This document shows, one piece after another, positions 15,806 through 18,586 of a stretch of DNA of 18,586 bases. Location: NCBI GenBank assembly GCA_016839655.1, contig JAEOTW010000311.1:1-18586 (forward strand), in the 5' to 3' direction. A program made the translations under genes and the position numbers. Source of the stretch: Promethearchaeota archaeon (GTDB taxonomy: Archaea > Asgardarchaeota > Lokiarchaeia > Sigynarchaeales > SOKP01). Position 1 is the stretch's first letter. Every line of letters starts with the position of its first letter. Under the pieces are notes generated by a model. It was not told the DNA's origin. It was given only the letters and a program-made list of their open reading frames with translations, and did not search any database.

Positions 15806-16987
15806 TTGCAAGCACGCGATAGAATATTAAAAACTTTGGATCATGAGGAACCAGATCGTATTCCCTCATTTGAAACTTCAGTAGATAACCTTCAGGTTTG
15901 TAAACACTATGGAGAAAGATACTTCATAGATGAAGTTGTTAAGATGCAGAAATTCTGCTTTAATTTAAGTTTTAGAAGTAATAAGTTATTATCTAAGTTC
16001 ATGAATTTCATGGCAAAAAAGGATTTTGCAATCAAAAAAGCTATTGAACCTTGGATAAAACTATATACTAAAATAGGTTTTGATATGGTTACATCATCAT
16101 TATGCCATCATCCTCTAATATTTAAAAAGGATGGTTGGATTGATGAATTTGGAAGACGAATGACGTTTAAGGTTAATCCTAAAGATTCAATGTCTTTACT
16201 CTATTATACAGGAGGTATTTTTCAGAATTTTGATGATTATCTACAATTTCCACCACTGGATCCTGATAATTCTTTAAGAGAAAAAATGTACAAAACATCT
16301 AAAGAGATAGAAGAAGACTTTAAAGGAAAAATATTCGTAATTCCCCATATTAATGGAGTAATGGAGTCTACTTGGGAGGGTTTTGGAATAGAAAATTTTA
16401 GCAAATTGCTTCTCAAAAGAAAACATATTAAAAAAGTTTTTGATGATCGTGGAAATCTGGCACTAGAATTAACAAAAAGGATAATAGATTGGGGAGAAAC
16501 AGGAGCTATATATATAACTGACGACTATGGCTATAAACAAGGCTTATTCATGAGCCCCAATAATTACAGAACTTACGTGCTACCATGGATACACCAAATT
16601 TGTAAAACGGCTCATAAAGCTGACTTAAAAGTAATCTTACATAGTTGTGGTGACATTTTTGAAATATTCGAAGATCTTGTAAACACAGGAATCGATGTAA
16701 TTAATCCTATTGAACCCACAACAGCAAATCCTGAATACAATATTTTCAAATTACATAAAAAGTATGGAGATAAAATTACTTTTTGTGGAAATCTAAGCCC
16801 TCAAATGTTAGCAACTGGAGATACTTCTCAAGTGGAAACTTATGCTAAGCGTTTAATTAAAGAGCTCGCTCCTAACGGAGGATTTATATTTTCTTCAGGA
16901 CATAGTATAAATCCGGCTGTAAAATTGGAAAATTTCTTAGTTATGAGAAGTACTTTAGCTAAATTCGGAAAATATCCTTTAGATTAA
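15806..16987 (+). CDS. Uroporphyrinogen-decarboxylase-superfamily protein (methyltransferase-like)
   Basis: A 393-residue TIM-barrel protein of the URO-D/MtaA superfamily. The N-terminus ARDRILKTLDHEEPDRIPSF is the family signature (a call to act on small substrates, not proof of heme synthesis). Residues 230-285 include AIYITDDYGYKQGLFMSPN and VILHSCGDI, with His279-x-Cys281 as in the zinc site of corrinoid:CoM methyltransferases such as MtaA. FCGNLSPQMLATG follows. The third zinc cysteine expected in the last strand is not clear: the region reads IFSSGHSINPAV, with His366 possibly in its place; Cys327 is another candidate. Methyl transfer from a corrinoid protein is thus plausible, with substrate unknown; heme decarboxylation is less likely. 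The start is TTG at 15806, 20 bases after the LRR stop with AGTGGGA upstream, so the two genes are probably co-transcribed. Confidence 0.85.
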   Translation: MQARDRILKTLDHEEPDRIPSFETSVDNLQVCKHYGERYFIDEVVKMQKFCFNLSFRSNKLLSKFMNFMAKKDFAIKKAIEPWIKLYTKIGFDMVTSSLCHHPLIFKKDGWIDEFGRRMTFKVNPKDSMSLLYYTGGIFQNFDDYLQFPPLDPDNSLREKMYKTSKEIEEDFKGKIFVIPHINGVMESTWEGFGIENFSKLLLKRKHIKKVFDDRGNLALELTKRIIDWGETGAIYITDDYGYKQGLFMSPNNYRTYVLPWIHQICKTAHKADLKVILHSCGDIFEIFEDLVNTGIDVINPIEPTTANPEYNIFKLHKKYGDKITFCGNLSPQMLATGDTSQVETYAKRLIKELAPNGGFIFSSGHSINPAVKLENFLVMRSTLAKFGKYPLD

Positions 16988-17137
16988 AACATAAATATAA
17001 AGAAACTAAAACGTAAACTACATATGCGATCTAATTCTATCTTATTGGATTGTAAATAAACATATTAGATTGTATTTTATTTTTGAAATATTAATTCACT
17101 CACTACGAAGTTCTAAACAATATCTATTTCCGGTTCT

Positions 17138-17167
17138 CAATCAATAGATGCAATCAATAAGTTATTG
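17138..17167. repeat. Short direct and inverted repeats ahead of aIF1A
   Basis: CAATCAATA occurs twice (17138-17146 and 17151-17159), 13 bases apart. The second copy overlaps an inverted repeat CAATAA-G-TTATTG (17155-17167). They lie 64-93 bases before the aIF1A start, in promoter or leader position. They may be regulatory or chance. Confidence 0.2.
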
Positions 17168-17217
17168 TATTTTGGTATTTTTAAGAAAATCGGATTTACA
17201 ATTTTAAATTAAAAATA

Positions 17218-17227
17218 GAGGTTATGA
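17218..17227 (+). promoter_or_regulatory. Ribosome binding site of aIF1A
   Basis: GAGGTTATGA matches the archaeal consensus GGAGGTGAT with one interruption; the GAGGT core is 8 bases before the ATG. It is one of few clear Shine-Dalgarno sites in the window. Confidence 0.5.
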
Positions 17228-17230
17228 TTT

Positions 17231-17620
17231 ATGCCAAAAATGAAAAAAAAAGCAGTTAAAAAAGGAAGGAGAACCTATGGCCCAAATCCCCAACCTGAAG
17301 TAAAGCGTGTTAAAATGCCCTATAGGAGAAATGGGGAAATGTTTGCACGTGTAACCGATATTTATGGCCAAGAAAGGATGGGGGTTTATTGTGAAGATGG
17401 AAAGCATCGGATAGGACGGATCCGAGGAAAAATAAAGAAAAGAGTCTGGATAAGAAAGGGTGATTTAGTAGTTGTTAATCCCTGGGAATTTGAAACTGTG
17501 GTTGAAGGCCAAAAAGAGAAGTGTGAAATTTCTTGGAGATATTTAAGACATGAAATTACATGGTTAGAGCGAAAGGGTTTAGTACCAGAAAATCTGGATT
17601 TAAATAATATTCTCCTATAA
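17231..17620 (+). CDS. eif1A: Translation initiation factor aIF1A
   Basis: A 129-residue OB-fold initiation factor, the archaeal homologue of eukaryotic eIF1A, which binds the A site of the small ribosomal subunit and aids start-codon selection. The basic N-terminal tail (MPKMKKKAVKKGRRTYG) leads into the OB fold: KMPYRRNGEMFARVTDIYGQ, GVYCEDGKHRIGRIRGK, KKRVWIRKGDLVVVNPWEFE. The helical C-terminal part with EISWRYLRHEITWLERKG resembles the alpha-helical region after the OB fold in eIF1A. The length is slightly above the usual ~110 of many archaeal versions. It is a single gene with its own Shine-Dalgarno site and a T-rich tract behind it, and it gives the best taxonomic evidence in the window that the DNA is archaeal. 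Confidence 0.95.
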   Translation: MPKMKKKAVKKGRRTYGPNPQPEVKRVKMPYRRNGEMFARVTDIYGQERMGVYCEDGKHRIGRIRGKIKKRVWIRKGDLVVVNPWEFETVVEGQKEKCEISWRYLRHEITWLERKGLVPENLDLNNILL

Positions 17621-17625
17621 TCAAA

Positions 17626-17640
17626 TTTTTTATATTTTTT
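17626..17640 (+). terminator. T-rich terminator after aIF1A
   Basis: TTTTTTATATTTTTT follows the stop by five bases and is then succeeded by GGGGG. T-rich tracts of this kind terminate archaeal transcription. Confidence 0.4.
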
Positions 17641-17804
17641 GGGGGAATTATTATTTTGTCTTAATTAGACTTTAAGATTAAAAATATAAAGAAAAAAAAA
17701 GAATAAGATTCGATAACAATCGCAAAAACAGATTTTTACTAATTATTATTGTGTTCTTATATTGTATTTTATTACTTTTTATAGATTTATAAATATTTAT
17801 AATA

Positions 17805-18065
17805 TTAAAAGCGAAAGTTCCTTCCTCTTCCTCTATTATATGGATTAGGAGGAGCTTTCTCAGTCACTACAACATTACTAGCTTGTGGTCCTTTTTGACC
17901 ATCAACAACTTCAAATTCTACTTTATCATTTTCATTTAATGTCTTGTATTCATCATCTCTACCTGATAAGGCAGTGTAATGAACAAAAACATCGGCTCCT
18001 TCTTCAGAACTTATAAATCCGTAACCTTTACGGCTATTAAACCATTTTACTGTTCCTTTTACCAA
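17805..18065 (-). CDS. Cold-shock-domain protein
   Basis: A small CspA-type OB-fold protein that binds single-stranded RNA and DNA. It shows [20 protein letters not shown] with RNP1 (KGYGFI) and RNP2 (VFVHY), then [17 protein letters not shown]. The family normally begins [10 protein letters not shown], which fits the TTG at 18065 (86 residues). A TTG at 18077 would add VLKL. No ATG is available and neither TTG has a clear Shine-Dalgarno sequence. The tail beyond the domain, [12 protein letters not shown], is a short arginine-glycine extension likely to add RNA affinity. Cold-shock proteins are common in bacteria and patchy in archaea, where they are seen in some mesophilic or cold-living groups. 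It converges with aIF1A across 184 bases. Confidence 0.92.
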   Translation of the reverse strand: MVKGTVKWFNSRKGYGFISSEEGADVFVHYTALSGRDDEYKTLNENDKVEFEVVDGQKGPQASNVVVTEKAPPNPYNRGRGRNFRF

Positions 18066-18077
18066 TTTTAAAACCAA

Positions 18078-18347
18078 TTTTCAAATTTTCAATTAAAATT
18101 CTTTATTTCTAAAGAACTGATAATAAAAAAGAAATCAAAGATAATAAATTTTGACTTTTTTGGGATTTCTGGATCATATTTTCCATAAAAATATTACACT
18201 TTTTCCGTTAGTAAGATATTTTTAGAAATCCGTTTGATATAAAGGAATAAAAGCAATATTGACTCTGATAATTAAATTGACCAAAATTTTAATAAATAAT
18301 AAGAATTTTGATATCTTCAAAAATATTATATTTTGATAGGATAGATT
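18078..18347. other. AT-rich divergent intergenic region
   Basis: This 270-base spacer holds the promoters of the leftward cold-shock gene and the rightward membrane-protein gene. A long leader for the cold-shock gene is possible but no RNA structure is apparent. AAATATTATATTTTG (about 18321-18335) is a TATA-like stretch close to the start at 18348. I see no gene here. Confidence 0.35.
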
Positions 18348-18586
18348 ATGAAATCTAAAAACCAGTCTCAAATATTATTTATTGGGTTTATCTCTCTCAT
18401 TATTGCACTTCTTACACCCTATGGTTTCCATATAGATTTAGGACCAGGACCAAATGGTTTAATGGCAATTCTTTGGGAATATTGGGATCTATCAATTTTA
18501 AGATGGTTTACAGTGTTGGAGTATGTTCCATATTATTTTTTTAGGTTTATCGCAATCTATTACTTGATAAGATATCTTATGGATAA
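18348..18586 (+). CDS. N-terminal part of a membrane protein (truncated by window end)
   Basis: An ATG at 18348 opens a frame that runs without a stop for 79 codons to the window end. After a short polar start (MKSKNQSQ) comes a hydrophobic segment, ILFIGFISLIIALLTPYGF. A loop with DLGPGPNGL, an aromatic stretch (AILWEYWDLSILRWF) and the start of another hydrophobic segment with YVPYYFFRFIAIYYLIRYLM follow. This is the layout of a multi-pass membrane protein. TAGGA eight bases before the ATG is a weak ribosome site. No family is recognisable from the part present. Confidence 0.6.
   Translation, partial: MKSKNQSQILFIGFISLIIALLTPYGFHIDLGPGPNGLMAILWEYWDLSILRWFTVLEYVPYYFFRFIAIYYLIRYLMD

Noticed and set aside
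17787..17802. Perfect 16-base palindrome TTATAAATATTTATAA next to the cold-shock gene stop
   Set aside because: It is made only of A and T in a region of nearly pure A/T, where such palindromes are expected; at most part of a terminator.

Overview
The window looks like a stretch of chromosome from an archaeon, most likely an Asgard archaeon of the Lokiarchaeia type. The supporting signs are a clear archaeal/eukaryotic-type initiation factor 1A, AT-only spacers with TATA-like boxes, frequent TTG/GTG starts, few strong Shine-Dalgarno sites, a zinc-ribbon leucine-rich-repeat protein, a longin-like small protein and a beta-propeller-like protein with winged helices. The assignment is inferred from gene content and composition; there is no rRNA or other decisive marker here. 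I saw no tRNA, rRNA, CRISPR array, insertion sequence or integrase.

Layout. (1) 1-2151: the 3' end of a large charged protein with two winged-helix-like domains, then four-kingdom-orphan style small genes: a longin-like protein, a C2H2-like zinc finger with a helical tail, and an acidic protein with 11-residue amphipathic repeats. (2) 2237-8539: acyl-CoA and acid metabolism. A CaiB/BaiF CoA-transferase and a ketopantoate-reductase-like enzyme are read leftward. A lone alpha-type subunit of an ADP-forming acyl-CoA synthetase and an acetoacetyl-CoA synthetase are read rightward. A perfect 20-bp palindrome lies in the divergent promoter region of this block. (3) 8770-9690: a UbiA-family membrane prenyltransferase. 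(4) 9841-14193: an oxidative-stress locus. A full-length katG, visibly richer in GC than its surroundings, diverges from a PerR-like Fur-family regulator, which is followed by a DUF454 membrane protein and a multi-pass HEFGH (M50-like) membrane protein. (5) 14337-16987: a zinc-ribbon/LRR protein and, 20 bases on, a uroporphyrinogen-decarboxylase-superfamily protein. (6) 17231-18586: aIF1A, a cold-shock protein on the other strand, and the start of a membrane protein cut by the window edge.

The most useful new points are these. The ketopantoate-reductase-like gene keeps its whole Rossmann N-terminus only if it starts at an ATT codon behind a good Shine-Dalgarno sequence. The 20-bp palindrome resembles DtxR/MntR-type operators. 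The PerR-like regulator matches Bacillus PerR residue for residue at its metal sites except His93, which is Asn. katG looks acquired. The small acidic protein has synuclein/apolipoprotein-like hendecad repeats. I did not find a clearly novel multi-gene system; the KatG/PerR-like/DUF454/M50-like block and the CoA block are the best candidates for linked function.
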